From: Candidatus Poseidoniaceae archaeon
Lineage (GTDB): Archaea > Thermoplasmatota > Poseidoniia > Poseidoniales > Poseidoniaceae
Direction: 5' to 3'
Length of the DNA: 14,249 nucleotides
NCBI GenBank assembly: GCA_013329925.1
Contig: DUJK01000005.1
Location: 1 to 14,249 of the forward strand
The notes under the pieces were generated by a model that worked only from the letters and a program-made list of their open reading frames with translations, did not search any database and was not told the origin of the DNA. Made by a program: the position numbers and the translations under genes. This document shows, in pieces, positions 1 through 7,361 of the stretch; positions within the stretch are counted from its first letter, which is position 1; every line of letters starts with the position of its first letter.

Positions 1-536
1 ATGCTATCGATGGTGTTTGTGACGTCTCTAACTGCATACAGCAAGCCATCTGCTGGCGCTATTGCCGCATTTTGCGCCGCGATGCAACAGCCAATTTCCT
101 CTACTTGTTCTTGCATTTGTTGTGGATTAAGTGAGCAATTGAATCCTTTGATTGATTCTAATTTGTCAATGGTTCCACCAGTATGCCCTAGCCCTCGACC
201 AGCCAACATTGGGACTTTCAGCCCACATGCAGCCAAAGCCGGCGCCAGCATTAGCGACATTTTGTCACCTACCCCTCCAGTACTATGTTTGTCAACTACT
301 AGGGTATTGTCTTGCCAAGTAATTATCGAGCCTGACTCCATCATTCCTTTGGTTAATACTGTAGTTTCATCAACCGATATACCATTGCTGTGAACTGCTT
401 TCAACCATCGTTCAACATAGTTAATGTCGATATTTCTGTTTGCTACCGACTCAATAAACTCACCAAGTAAAGCTAAGTCCATGGTTTGCTGCTGCTCTAT
501 TTGGCTTATCAGTGTCAAAACATCTGATGAGTCCAT
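1..536 (-). CDS. deoA: Thymidine / pyrimidine-nucleoside phosphorylase, N-terminal part (cut by window edge)
   Basis: This is the N-terminal 178 residues of a nucleoside phosphorylase that splits thymidine or uridine with phosphate into free base and (deoxy)ribose-1-phosphate, a cytosolic salvage and catabolic step. The family signatures are clear: KHSTGGVGDK at residues 83-92 (phosphate-binding loop), GRGLGHTGGTIDKLE at 113-127, and PADGLLYAVRDVT at 161-173, which carries the substrate-binding Arg170. His84 matches the catalytic-region histidine of the E. coli enzyme. The ATG at 536 lies 9 nt after the stop of the upstream oxygenase, with a weak GGTTGATC ribosome-binding stretch, so translation may be coupled. 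The N-terminus is the short bacterial type; the roughly 80-residue extra N-terminal domain of archaeal AMP phosphorylase is absent. Thymidine versus broader pyrimidine specificity cannot be decided from this fragment. The C-terminal half lies outside the window. Confidence 0.93.
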   Translation of the reverse strand, partial: MDSSDVLTLISQIEQQQTMDLALLGEFIESVANRNIDINYVERWLKAVHSNGISVDETTVLTKGMMESGSIITWQDNTLVVDKHSTGGVGDKMSLMLAPALAACGLKVPMLAGRGLGHTGGTIDKLESIKGFNCSLNPQQMQEQVEEIGCCIAAQNAAIAPADGLLYAVRDVTNTIDS

Positions 537-545
537 AAGATCAAC

Positions 546-1496
546 CTAGTTTTTTGCTAAGCCAATTTCTACCAATCTCTGATGGAGGTAATCACCAGCA
601 TTAATCGACTGGAAATCAGCCTTCCCACTGGTCATCTCAATGAATTCTGGTCTTGGAGTCAAATCGATTGAATTACGTGGGTGAACAAACATCGGCATTG
701 AAAATCGCCGGGCTGACTTGGATGCAGGGTTTACTACTCTGTGGGTCGTGGATTTGAATAATCCATTGGTCAGGTTCTGTATCATGTCGCCAGAATCAAC
801 AATGATGTGTCTCTCATCGCCCTCGACTTTTATCCACGTACCGTCATGGTCCATTACCTCAAGACCATCTGCAGTAGCAGTAACTAGTAATGTGATGAAA
901 TTAATATCTTCATGGGCTGCTGACCTGACTGCACCTTCTTGAACATCATCCCCAAGAGGTGGGTAGTGGATAATACGCATAATGGTATTACCATCATCGG
1001 TCATCTCAGGCAGCCAATTTGCTTCTTTACCAAGATATATGCTACAAGCGGCCAGTAATTCTCTTGATACACTCTCCATTCTGTTATACAAGTCGTCAAT
1101 AGTTTCCTTGAATTGAGGCACATCAGCATCTGGCCAAACATTTGCTGGATAAGATGGGTTTTCGCCGGGCTGGTGAGTACGGCCGGTTTGCCAGAATTCT
1201 TTCAGATCAGGTGCTGGATTATCTTTAGCGTGCTCAACACCAAAAGCAGTATAGCCACGTTGATGGGAGATTTCTGCGCGTGAATAGCTGGATTTACTGC
1301 TTTGGTCAAGTCCGAAAAAGGCATCACCATTATCGTATGATTGATGGATTAACTCTAACGGTATCCCGTGATTTTTCAGGGCAAAGAATCCGATGTCTTT
1401 GAGTGAATTGCCGACAAGTTCGATGAAGTTATTACGTCGGTCTTGGTCATTTGATAGATAGTCGGCAAAATCCACTACAGGTATGCTTCGTGTCAT
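546..1496 (-). CDS. Isopenicillin-N-synthase-like 2-oxoglutarate/Fe(II) oxygenase
   Basis: A 316-residue cytosolic non-haem iron oxygenase expected to couple 2-oxoglutarate decarboxylation to oxidation of a small substrate. The N-terminal DIOX_N-type region is visible (IPVVDF at 5-10, GFFALKNHGIP at 36-46), followed by the double-stranded beta helix. The iron triad is His195, Asp197 (AAHEDINF) and His252 (TTHRVVNP), and the 2-oxoglutarate carboxylate pair is Arg264-x-Ser266 (RRFSMP). RGYTAFGVEHAKDNP near 80-94 with DLKEFWQTGR at 97-106 resembles a group common in marine bacteria. The ATG at 1496 is chosen because family homology begins three residues later; a TTG at 1553 would add 19 residues unlike the family. 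It sits 9 nt upstream of the nucleoside phosphorylase, which hints at a pyrimidine-related substrate (thymine 7-hydroxylase is also IPNS-like), but the substrate is unknown. Confidence 0.9.
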   Translation of the reverse strand: MTRSIPVVDFADYLSNDQDRRNNFIELVGNSLKDIGFFALKNHGIPLELIHQSYDNGDAFFGLDQSSKSSYSRAEISHQRGYTAFGVEHAKDNPAPDLKEFWQTGRTHQPGENPSYPANVWPDADVPQFKETIDDLYNRMESVSRELLAACSIYLGKEANWLPEMTDDGNTIMRIIHYPPLGDDVQEGAVRSAAHEDINFITLLVTATADGLEVMDHDGTWIKVEGDERHIIVDSGDMIQNLTNGLFKSTTHRVVNPASKSARRFSMPMFVHPRNSIDLTPRPEFIEMTSGKADFQSINAGDYLHQRLVEIGLAKN

Positions 1497-1508
1497 GTTA
1501 TCATTTCG

Positions 1509-1525
1509 CGGTAATGACGATACCG
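1509..1525 (-). promoter_or_regulatory. Small inverted repeat upstream of the oxygenase gene
   Basis: The 71-nt gap between the Bax-inhibitor-like gene and the oxygenase start contains a perfect 5-bp inverted repeat (CGGTA/TACCG) with a 7-nt spacer, ending 12 nt before the ATG at 1496. In the transcript it could form a weak hairpin; on DNA it could be an operator half-site pair. Arms this short can arise by chance. A TATA-like TGATAAAATC also lies at the start of the gap, overlapping the upstream stop codon. Confidence 0.2.
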
Positions 1526-1567
1526 TATGAACTCTATGCCAGTTGGGCAGCAAAAACTGTGATTTTA

Positions 1568-2317
1568 TCAGTCACGGATTTTGGACAGCAATCTAATCAT
1601 TTCGATGTAAATCCAAATAATTGTGACTAGTACGCCAAAAGCACCCCACCATTCTGCATTTTTAGGGGCTTGCCATTTGACTCCAGATTCAATAAATCCA
1701 AAATCTGAAATCAAACTTAGCGCTGCTATTGAAAGAACAAATATGGTGAAACCGATTCCAATGGGGCCAGAGGAATGAACAAATGGTATCTCATAGGAGG
1801 TAAATAACGTGAAGAATATTGAGACTACGTAAAGCATCATTATAGCACCAACTAGGCTGTATATGACTTTGTTAAATGTTGGAGTAGGTCTAATAACTCT
1901 TGACGAATAAATTACGAGCATTCCTCCAGTGATGAACAGTGTGCCGAATGCAGCTTGGATGATTATACCAGTGTAAAATGCTTCAAAAACTAAAGAAATT
2001 GCTCCAACAAACATACCTTGCAATACCGCATAAATAGTCATCAATGCCCCCGGGTTTTCAGGTCTCATAAACACCAATATCAGTGCTACCACAATTCCGC
2101 CTAGTAGACCACCCCATGCCATACCATTGATGACAGAAGCATTCCCTGCTGCTAATGCATCAAGTGCGACATAAGCAGAAATGAATGCAGTGATTGTGAC
2201 AATTCCAAGCAGATAGGCAAGTTTGCCGATTGTACCTTGCAAAGTCATAGTGTTCTGTCCTTGAATATTGGACCAAAAATTCTGAGTCATAACCGGATTA
2301 CTGGTAGAGTAGCGCAT
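1568..2317 (-). CDS. Bax-inhibitor-1-like (BI-1 / YccA-type) seven-helix membrane protein
   Basis: A 249-residue integral membrane protein of the Bax inhibitor-1-like family (PF12811 type). Prokaryotic members of the wider TMBIM superfamily (B. subtilis YetJ) act as pH-sensitive calcium leak channels; the physiological role in archaea is unknown. The sequence opens with MRYSTSNPVM and an FWSN..TMTLQGTIGK segment, as is usual for this family. Hydrophobic segments lie near 32-52, 66-84, 92-112, 118-136, 152-174, 184-204 and 222-245. The conserved C-terminal signature LISDFGFIESGVKWQAPKN (202-220) is present, with Asp205 and Glu210 in the expected places. The ATG at 2317 is preferred: it gives the family-typical N-terminus and has an AGGACTGAT ribosome-binding-like stretch, whereas the start at 2449 would overlap the preceding gene by 86 nt and add 44 unrelated residues. 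Confidence 0.92.
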   Translation of the reverse strand: MRYSTSNPVMTQNFWSNIQGQNTMTLQGTIGKLAYLLGIVTITAFISAYVALDALAAGNASVINGMAWGGLLGGIVVALILVFMRPENPGALMTIYAVLQGMFVGAISLVFEAFYTGIIIQAAFGTLFITGGMLVIYSSRVIRPTPTFNKVIYSLVGAIMMLYVVSIFFTLFTSYEIPFVHSSGPIGIGFTIFVLSIAALSLISDFGFIESGVKWQAPKNAEWWGAFGVLVTIIWIYIEMIRLLSKIRD

Positions 2318-2363
2318 CTTTATCAGTCCTGCTAATATTAAGTCCTTTGTCAATCTTACGATG

Positions 2364-5300
2364 TTATTGGTTGCCTTCAAGTTGTTCTTGATAGTATTCA
2401 GCCAGTTGGTCAATTGTCCATCCGTTGTCGAGATAACGTTGGATAACATCCTCTGTCCATCCAGGGAATTTAGCTAACTCTTCAGGTGATAAATTGCCAC
2501 TATCCTCGGCTGTCTGACTTTCTCCGCTACCATCAAGCACCGGCATTGCCCAAGATTCAGTATCTACAGATTCCGCATTCTCGGCTAACATCATTTCTTG
2601 TTCCTCAAGGCTTACTAGATTTTTAGCTTCAATTGCCTTACTTTCTAACTGCTTTAGGATGATAAATGCTCCAATTGAAAATATTGCTGCGACTATCATC
2701 ACAATCAACATACTGTTTTTACCCGTATCATCATTTTCACCATCACTAGCATCTGCCAGTTCAGCCAGTTGATCAGCGGAACATCCATCAAAGTCAGTCA
2801 ATGCACCTAGTTCAGTATTTGGGCACAAATCAAACTTATTCGGTATAGTATCCAAGTCGTCATCTGCTTCTGGATCTACACTATTATTATCATCTGGCTC
2901 ACTTGGAGAATTACCAGAAGAAAGATCGCAACCGTATTGGTCAGTATCCTTGATTCCATCTCCATCAGCGTCTTCCAAGTTTAATGCATCATAAATCGCC
3001 ACATTAGCAACTGAGGTGTTAAGGGCGGTTCTTTGGGCCCAGGTAATCTCTGCTGAATCAATAGCGCAGTCGCCATCAGTATCAGCTAACATTGGGTGGC
3101 TACCTTGCTTTTGCTCATCTGTATTGTTGACTCCATCACCGTCTGAATCAAACATATCTTCAGTAACTCCCGAAGGCATTGTACGCTTGGTCCGATTTAG
3201 TCCATTAGCAACTTCATATTTGTCGGTCAGTGAATCTTGGTCGGTATCTGTTACGTTATCTAGACGATTCCAGTCAGCGTGCCAACCATCTAGATAATAC
3301 TGAGCAATCACAGATGAATGGATAATTACTCCCATCTCCCGGTTACGGTTCATTGCTGAACTTCCCATATTTATTGAGGATACTAAAACGCTTTGCTCAT
3401 CGACAATAATTCCTTTATTGTGTAATTTAGCGACATCATCGTCTTCACCCATCACCACTGCAGAAGCATCTAATCCCTCGGTGCCATTCCAAATTTCATT
3501 GAACAAGTCAACGACTTCTTGGTCGTCATCATCAAGGTATGCGCCGTTGATAATTAAATGAACACCAACTCCCTGCATTGCAACATCATGTAGAGCGGTA
3601 ATTATCGGGTTTTCATCTCCCCATCCGTAAGACCAGTCAACATCAAGGGTTTGCTGAGAGAGTAATACTTCATCCTCTGCGGACATTATGAAGTCAACGA
3701 TTTTAGTAACACAATTTGTTGGGCAAGTAAGTAATTCACCAGAGATACTGGTTTGGATGGCAGATTGAACGCCGCCTCCACCAATGGTACTGGGTGAGTA
3801 GAATTGATACTGATCATAATCATTTAGGGACATTAGTTCAGATACCTCGCGGTCAAGAATAATCTGCTGCTCAACCATCTGCGCTAAATCATCGTTGTCA
3901 ATAATAACACTCCACTCGACATTGCCTCTAACATCTGGGGCTGGGACAGATGAAGGTTTCCAGTTCCCCGATGACATCCAGATACTGTTTGAATCTCTAA
4001 CTGCAACTTTGCTATGTAAATACAGATATGGTTCATTTGAAACGGTGTTAAACTCATACACAGTTGCACCAGCTTGGATTAGAGTGTAAGCATAATCATT
4101 TTTGTATTGTAAATCTGTTTCAGACCAAATATTACAATTATAGCAACCCGGATCAAGCATCAATTCTACGCTTACGCCTCGGTTTAATGCATCTAACAAG
4201 GCTTGGACTAGATTTGCTTCTTGCATTTGGTAAAGTTGAATTTGCAGACTTGTTTGACTACCATCGATCCATTGGATTAACTCCAATAAACCGTTTTGTG
4301 GACCAACAATTGGGGTCACGATAGATTCACCTTCACTAAACTCAGTAGCTAAACATAGAGTATTGTATAGTCCACTTATTGACCACATATATTTCCAATC
4401 TTCAGCACTATCTGTGTCTGGTAAGTGCTTGCAACCATCACCTCTAACGTAGATAAATTCATCATCTGATACACTATTTGTTGGTATCGAGATTGCTTCG
4501 CTGGTCCAACCAGAGTGACTCGCAGGTCCACCATCAAACACAAAAGCATCAGACAGGTTATCGCTCGGGTCCAGGATTGTGATAACTACGCCAGTATCAG
4601 GAATGTAAAAGTCTGAGCATCCAATGTCACTAAATTGTAAAAATACCGGATTTGCCTCGTCAATAAACGTCATATCTTGGCCGGTAAAAGAATTCATTGC
4701 GTTACTATCGGATATGATAATACTAGACATCGAAGGGAAAAACATAGTAGAATCAATATTGCACTCGTAAATCAATCCATCATTAATGCTGATTTGCCAG
4801 TCCATTAGATAGGCATCATTTTGGCCGATGTTTTTGAGTTGAATAAATTCATTTTGATAAGGTGATACACGAGTTAGCAAGATGTCTCCAGCGGTAGCAA
4901 AATCACTCGAGACAACATTTTCAGCACCCGGTGTTGGATACGCAGCCAAAGTCCAATCTACACCATTGTCAGAGATCCAAGATTGGCAGGTAACGGTAGT
5001 CAAACCCTCGCCATGAGCCGAAGATTGACTAATTAGTACCCCATCTGGATTGTACATTTCTGGCAAATCAGTAGCCCACAAGAATTGATATGGCAAACTA
5101 ATCAATGCATATTCGCCTGGTGCAACAACCGTTGATTTAGATGAATTAGAAATGATATTAGCGGGATTAATGTTATCCATTTCTCCAGTTTCAGTGATAA
5201 AATGACGATTTGTCGCTGTATCAATTCGCCATCTCAGTAAATCTACTGCTGAAGCACCATTATTGTACACTTCAATCCAATCATTTAGCGTGCTGCCGGT

Positions 5301-7343
5301 GTCATCACACCAGCCCATATATTCGGTAACAATAACATCGTTAGAGCCAATGTATTGCGGCCATTCAGGATTGATTTCACCCGGAGTAGCCCAAGCAGGT
5401 TGTACCCATCCAGCAATTCCAGATGGCGACATAGTTGTATAACCGGCATGACTGCTGCTAGGCGGAATCAATGAGATGTTTTCCGAAGAGACATCCCACG
5501 CTACGGAGTCAACAATTGCTGCATTTTCATCAACAAGAGTGATGAGGTCAGATGTTTGTTTTAGATAAAATGAGTTGGTGCCATTAAGCGCGACCAAAGC
5601 GACATCGCCTGGCTGGATTACGGCATCTTGTTGAAGTGGGAAATTGTAGGCTCCAAGTGTGAAACTTCGACTGTTAGAGGCTTTTAATTTCCAACCAGTT
5701 AAATCGACAGATACTGTGTCATTGTTGTACAATTCAACCCACTCTCCAAGGGGCCATGATTGTGTGTCGAGTCCCGGGCCATCAGGTAGGATTTCGCTAA
5801 ACTGTAAATCCTTCATAGAGTATGGCTCATTACCTGGTTCTGGTTGTCCAGGAGTAATCCAATTTGATGGCAGCCATGCAGAACCTAAGTTTGCAAAATC
5901 TCTTACCATTGAGACATTGTCACCAAAATAATTGCTATGCCATCCAGAATCGACGATAATTCCATTGTCATCTTTTAGTACTAAATGCTCATTGTAATCA
6001 TATAGTTCAAAATTATTGGACATTTGAATCAATCTTCGCTCATCAGGAGATATATCGGTGGTACTAGAATGGGATTGATTGAAGATGATTGTACCTGGGT
6101 CAAGGTACAGGATTTCCCCTCTGCCATTTGTAATGCTCCAGCCTAGTAGGTTGATTGATGAGGTTCCATTGTTATGGATTTCAATCCATTTACCATTTGG
6201 GAAGTTTCCAGTTGTATTAGTTGAAGGAAGATATTCAGTGATGATTATGTCACTAGTCATAGTCGGTAGAGTATTAATTTCGCCGATATTGCTTGCATTT
6301 ACCGTTGGATATGCTGAGGTATACATTTCATCAGTGCCGTGAGTACGGGACAAGCTGAAACCTGGATCATTTGAAGTCCAGCTGACCTCATCACCGATAC
6401 TACCATTTGGCCAATGTATACTCAGGGTTTCGGCTGCATTATTCAAAACGCCACTATTAGAAGAACCATTAATTGCGATTATTCTAAGTTCTCCCGGGTT
6501 GATAATCATCGAATTAGGGTCTGCAGTAAATCCTACCAAGTGATTTTGATCAAATGCTATAGTATTGCTTGCAGCATCTTGAAGATGCCATCCGGTCATA
6601 TTGATTGGTGAAGTGCCTTGATTGAGGATTTCTACCCATTCTCCTTCGGGCCATGTACCATTATCGTAACTTGGGTAGGCATCAGCCATCACTTCATTGA
6701 TTACCAAATCTCCAGGGAAGTAAACAGGGCCAGTAGGAGTACCTCCTTGGTTACTTTCTCCTGGTGAAAGTGTTGTTGATTCAATCCAGTCGGCTGCTGG
6801 GTCACTTGTGTCTTCGATTAGACTTACACCCTCACTAGGGGATGTAGTCCAAGTGATTGTGTGTACGAGGCTGCCACTAGTGTCCTTTAGATTCACCATT
6901 CCATTGGTATTTTTCATACAAAATCCGCACGAACCGCCATCGCCATTACGCGCCAGAACTAGGTAATCTCCTGCTAAAATATCCATATTTGTGGCGCCGG
7001 ATGGATAAATTACGTGATTAGTAGTCATGCTTAGTGGTCGGTCGTAATGGTCGTCCAATGTCCAAGTAGATAGGTCAACAGTGGTGGTTCCTGAGTTGTA
7101 TAATTCAACCCACTCTCCGCTAGTCCAATCCGCTGGTCCAACAGCACCAGTTTCCGAGCCAAAGGCATTAACTAAAACCTCAGAGATACAGATGTCACCA
7201 ATACATGAGGTTGACCTGCTGGATGTCTCCAATGGTTTAGTTGAGTCGGACATTTCAAGAGAGTCTAGAACTGGTACTAAGTACGAACAAAGCATAAGTG
7301 TAATCAAAATTAGTGGGTATTTTTTATTATTCATAATATTCAT
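2364..7343 (-). CDS. Giant surface protein: lamin-tail domains, two PLD/nuclease HKD domains, calcium repeats, TM anchor
   Basis: A 1659-residue type I membrane protein. In order: a signal segment at 7-28; lamin-tail domains near 45-170, 210-340, 365-490, 513-640 and 668-800, each with a G-[EK]-W-[IV]-E-[LI]-x-N-x-G/D-T-like core (the fifth reads NDWIEVYNNGAS); a divergent sixth near 818-945; a first HKD domain (about 1003-1165) with HSKVAVRD at 1110-1117 and SSGN at 1124-1127; a second HKD domain (about 1200-1355) with HNKGIIVD at 1308-1315 and SSIN at 1322-1325; aspartate-rich thrombospondin-type-3-like repeats at 1366-1520; one membrane helix at 1544-1564; and a cytosolic tail. Both HKD motifs are complete, so phosphodiesterase activity on nucleic acid or phospholipid outside the cell is expected. 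Lamin-tail domains occur in many secreted nucleases. It lies 18 nt after the permease gene. An ATG at 7334 is an equally possible start, 3 residues shorter. The true substrate is not known. Confidence 0.88.
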   Translation of the reverse strand: MNIMNNKKYPLILITLMLCSYLVPVLDSLEMSDSTKPLETSSRSTSCIGDICISEVLVNAFGSETGAVGPADWTSGEWVELYNSGTTTVDLSTWTLDDHYDRPLSMTTNHVIYPSGATNMDILAGDYLVLARNGDGGSCGFCMKNTNGMVNLKDTSGSLVHTITWTTSPSEGVSLIEDTSDPAADWIESTTLSPGESNQGGTPTGPVYFPGDLVINEVMADAYPSYDNGTWPEGEWVEILNQGTSPINMTGWHLQDAASNTIAFDQNHLVGFTADPNSMIINPGELRIIAINGSSNSGVLNNAAETLSIHWPNGSIGDEVSWTSNDPGFSLSRTHGTDEMYTSAYPTVNASNIGEINTLPTMTSDIIITEYLPSTNTTGNFPNGKWIEIHNNGTSSINLLGWSITNGRGEILYLDPGTIIFNQSHSSTTDISPDERRLIQMSNNFELYDYNEHLVLKDDNGIIVDSGWHSNYFGDNVSMVRDFANLGSAWLPSNWITPGQPEPGNEPYSMKDLQFSEILPDGPGLDTQSWPLGEWVELYNNDTVSVDLTGWKLKASNSRSFTLGAYNFPLQQDAVIQPGDVALVALNGTNSFYLKQTSDLITLVDENAAIVDSVAWDVSSENISLIPPSSSHAGYTTMSPSGIAGWVQPAWATPGEINPEWPQYIGSNDVIVTEYMGWCDDTGSTLNDWIEVYNNGASAVDLLRWRIDTATNRHFITETGEMDNINPANIISNSSKSTVVAPGEYALISLPYQFLWATDLPEMYNPDGVLISQSSAHGEGLTTVTCQSWISDNGVDWTLAAYPTPGAENVVSSDFATAGDILLTRVSPYQNEFIQLKNIGQNDAYLMDWQISINDGLIYECNIDSTMFFPSMSSIIISDSNAMNSFTGQDMTFIDEANPVFLQFSDIGCSDFYIPDTGVVITILDPSDNLSDAFVFDGGPASHSGWTSEAISIPTNSVSDDEFIYVRGDGCKHLPDTDSAEDWKYMWSISGLYNTLCLATEFSEGESIVTPIVGPQNGLLELIQWIDGSQTSLQIQLYQMQEANLVQALLDALNRGVSVELMLDPGCYNCNIWSETDLQYKNDYAYTLIQAGATVYEFNTVSNEPYLYLHSKVAVRDSNSIWMSSGNWKPSSVPAPDVRGNVEWSVIIDNDDLAQMVEQQIILDREVSELMSLNDYDQYQFYSPSTIGGGGVQSAIQTSISGELLTCPTNCVTKIVDFIMSAEDEVLLSQQTLDVDWSYGWGDENPIITALHDVAMQGVGVHLIINGAYLDDDDQEVVDLFNEIWNGTEGLDASAVVMGEDDDVAKLHNKGIIVDEQSVLVSSINMGSSAMNRNREMGVIIHSSVIAQYYLDGWHADWNRLDNVTDTDQDSLTDKYEVANGLNRTKRTMPSGVTEDMFDSDGDGVNNTDEQKQGSHPMLADTDGDCAIDSAEITWAQRTALNTSVANVAIYDALNLEDADGDGIKDTDQYGCDLSSGNSPSEPDDNNSVDPEADDDLDTIPNKFDLCPNTELGALTDFDGCSADQLAELADASDGENDDTGKNSMLIVMIVAAIFSIGAFIILKQLESKAIEAKNLVSLEEQEMMLAENAESVDTESWAMPVLDGSGESQTAEDSGNLSPEELAKFPGWTEDVIQRYLDNGWTIDQLAEYYQEQLEGNQ
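2367..2495 (-). other. Cytosolic C-terminal tail module of the giant surface protein
   Basis: Residues 1617-1659 follow the membrane helix and an acidic linker. They form a compact Trp/Tyr-containing module: LSPEELAKFPGWTEDVI, then IQRYLDNGWTIDQLAEYY, ending in QEQLEGNQ. It is predicted to be two short amphipathic helices facing the cytoplasm and looks similar in kind to SHOCT-type short C-terminal domains. No function can be assigned; an interaction or localisation tag is a guess. Confidence 0.5.
2781..3248 (-). repeat. Calcium-binding aspartate-rich repeats (thrombospondin type-3-like)
   Basis: Between the second HKD domain and the membrane helix lie several D-x-D-x-D-[GS]-[LIV] loops: DTDQDSLTD at residue 1366, DSDGDGVNN at 1399, DTDGDCAID at 1421, DADGDGIKD at 1458, then ADDDLDTIPNKFDLCP at 1493-1508. 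They should bind Ca2+ and form a stiff stalk that holds the catalytic part away from the membrane. Only the repeat type is visible; the metal load is inferred from the family. Confidence 0.85.
4509..7211 (-). repeat. Tandem lamin-tail domain array (five clear plus one degenerate copy)
   Basis: Six successive domains of roughly 125-150 residues share the core pattern W-[IV]-E-[LIV]-x-N-N/S-x-x-x-x-[VI]-[DN]-L/M-x-x-W at residues 78, 236, 386, 535 and 689, with a weak copy (EFIQLKN) at 832. At DNA level, copies one and four share a 24-nt stretch with one mismatch (7095-7118 and 5724-5747), which fits origin by internal duplication. Lamin-tail domains are immunoglobulin-like folds found on secreted nucleases and cell-wall proteins, where they probably bind ligand or surface. 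Confidence 0.85.
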
Positions 7344-7361
7344 CTCAAGTTAATCTGTTAA

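Noticed and set aside
1..393. Open frame of 130 codons on the plus strand
   Set aside because: It lies opposite the nucleoside phosphorylase, whose conserved motifs are on the minus strand; the plus-strand translation has no recognisable pattern.
1497..1553. TTG-initiated 19-residue extension of the oxygenase
   Set aside because: The added residues precede the family start and have no conserved features; the ATG at 1496 is favoured, though TTG cannot be fully excluded.
2318..2449. N-terminal extension of the Bax-inhibitor-like protein
   Set aside because: It overlaps the coding tail of the surface protein and adds 44 residues unlike the family; the ATG at 2317 gives the typical N-terminus.
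2781..3248. Repetitive DNA that might be a CRISPR or tandem repeat
   Set aside because: The repetition comes from codons for aspartate-rich calcium loops; spacing is irregular and there are no conserved direct repeats with spacers.
4064..4324. Plus-strand frames opposite the HKD region
   Set aside because: They are antisense to conserved catalytic-domain sequence and show no protein-like pattern.
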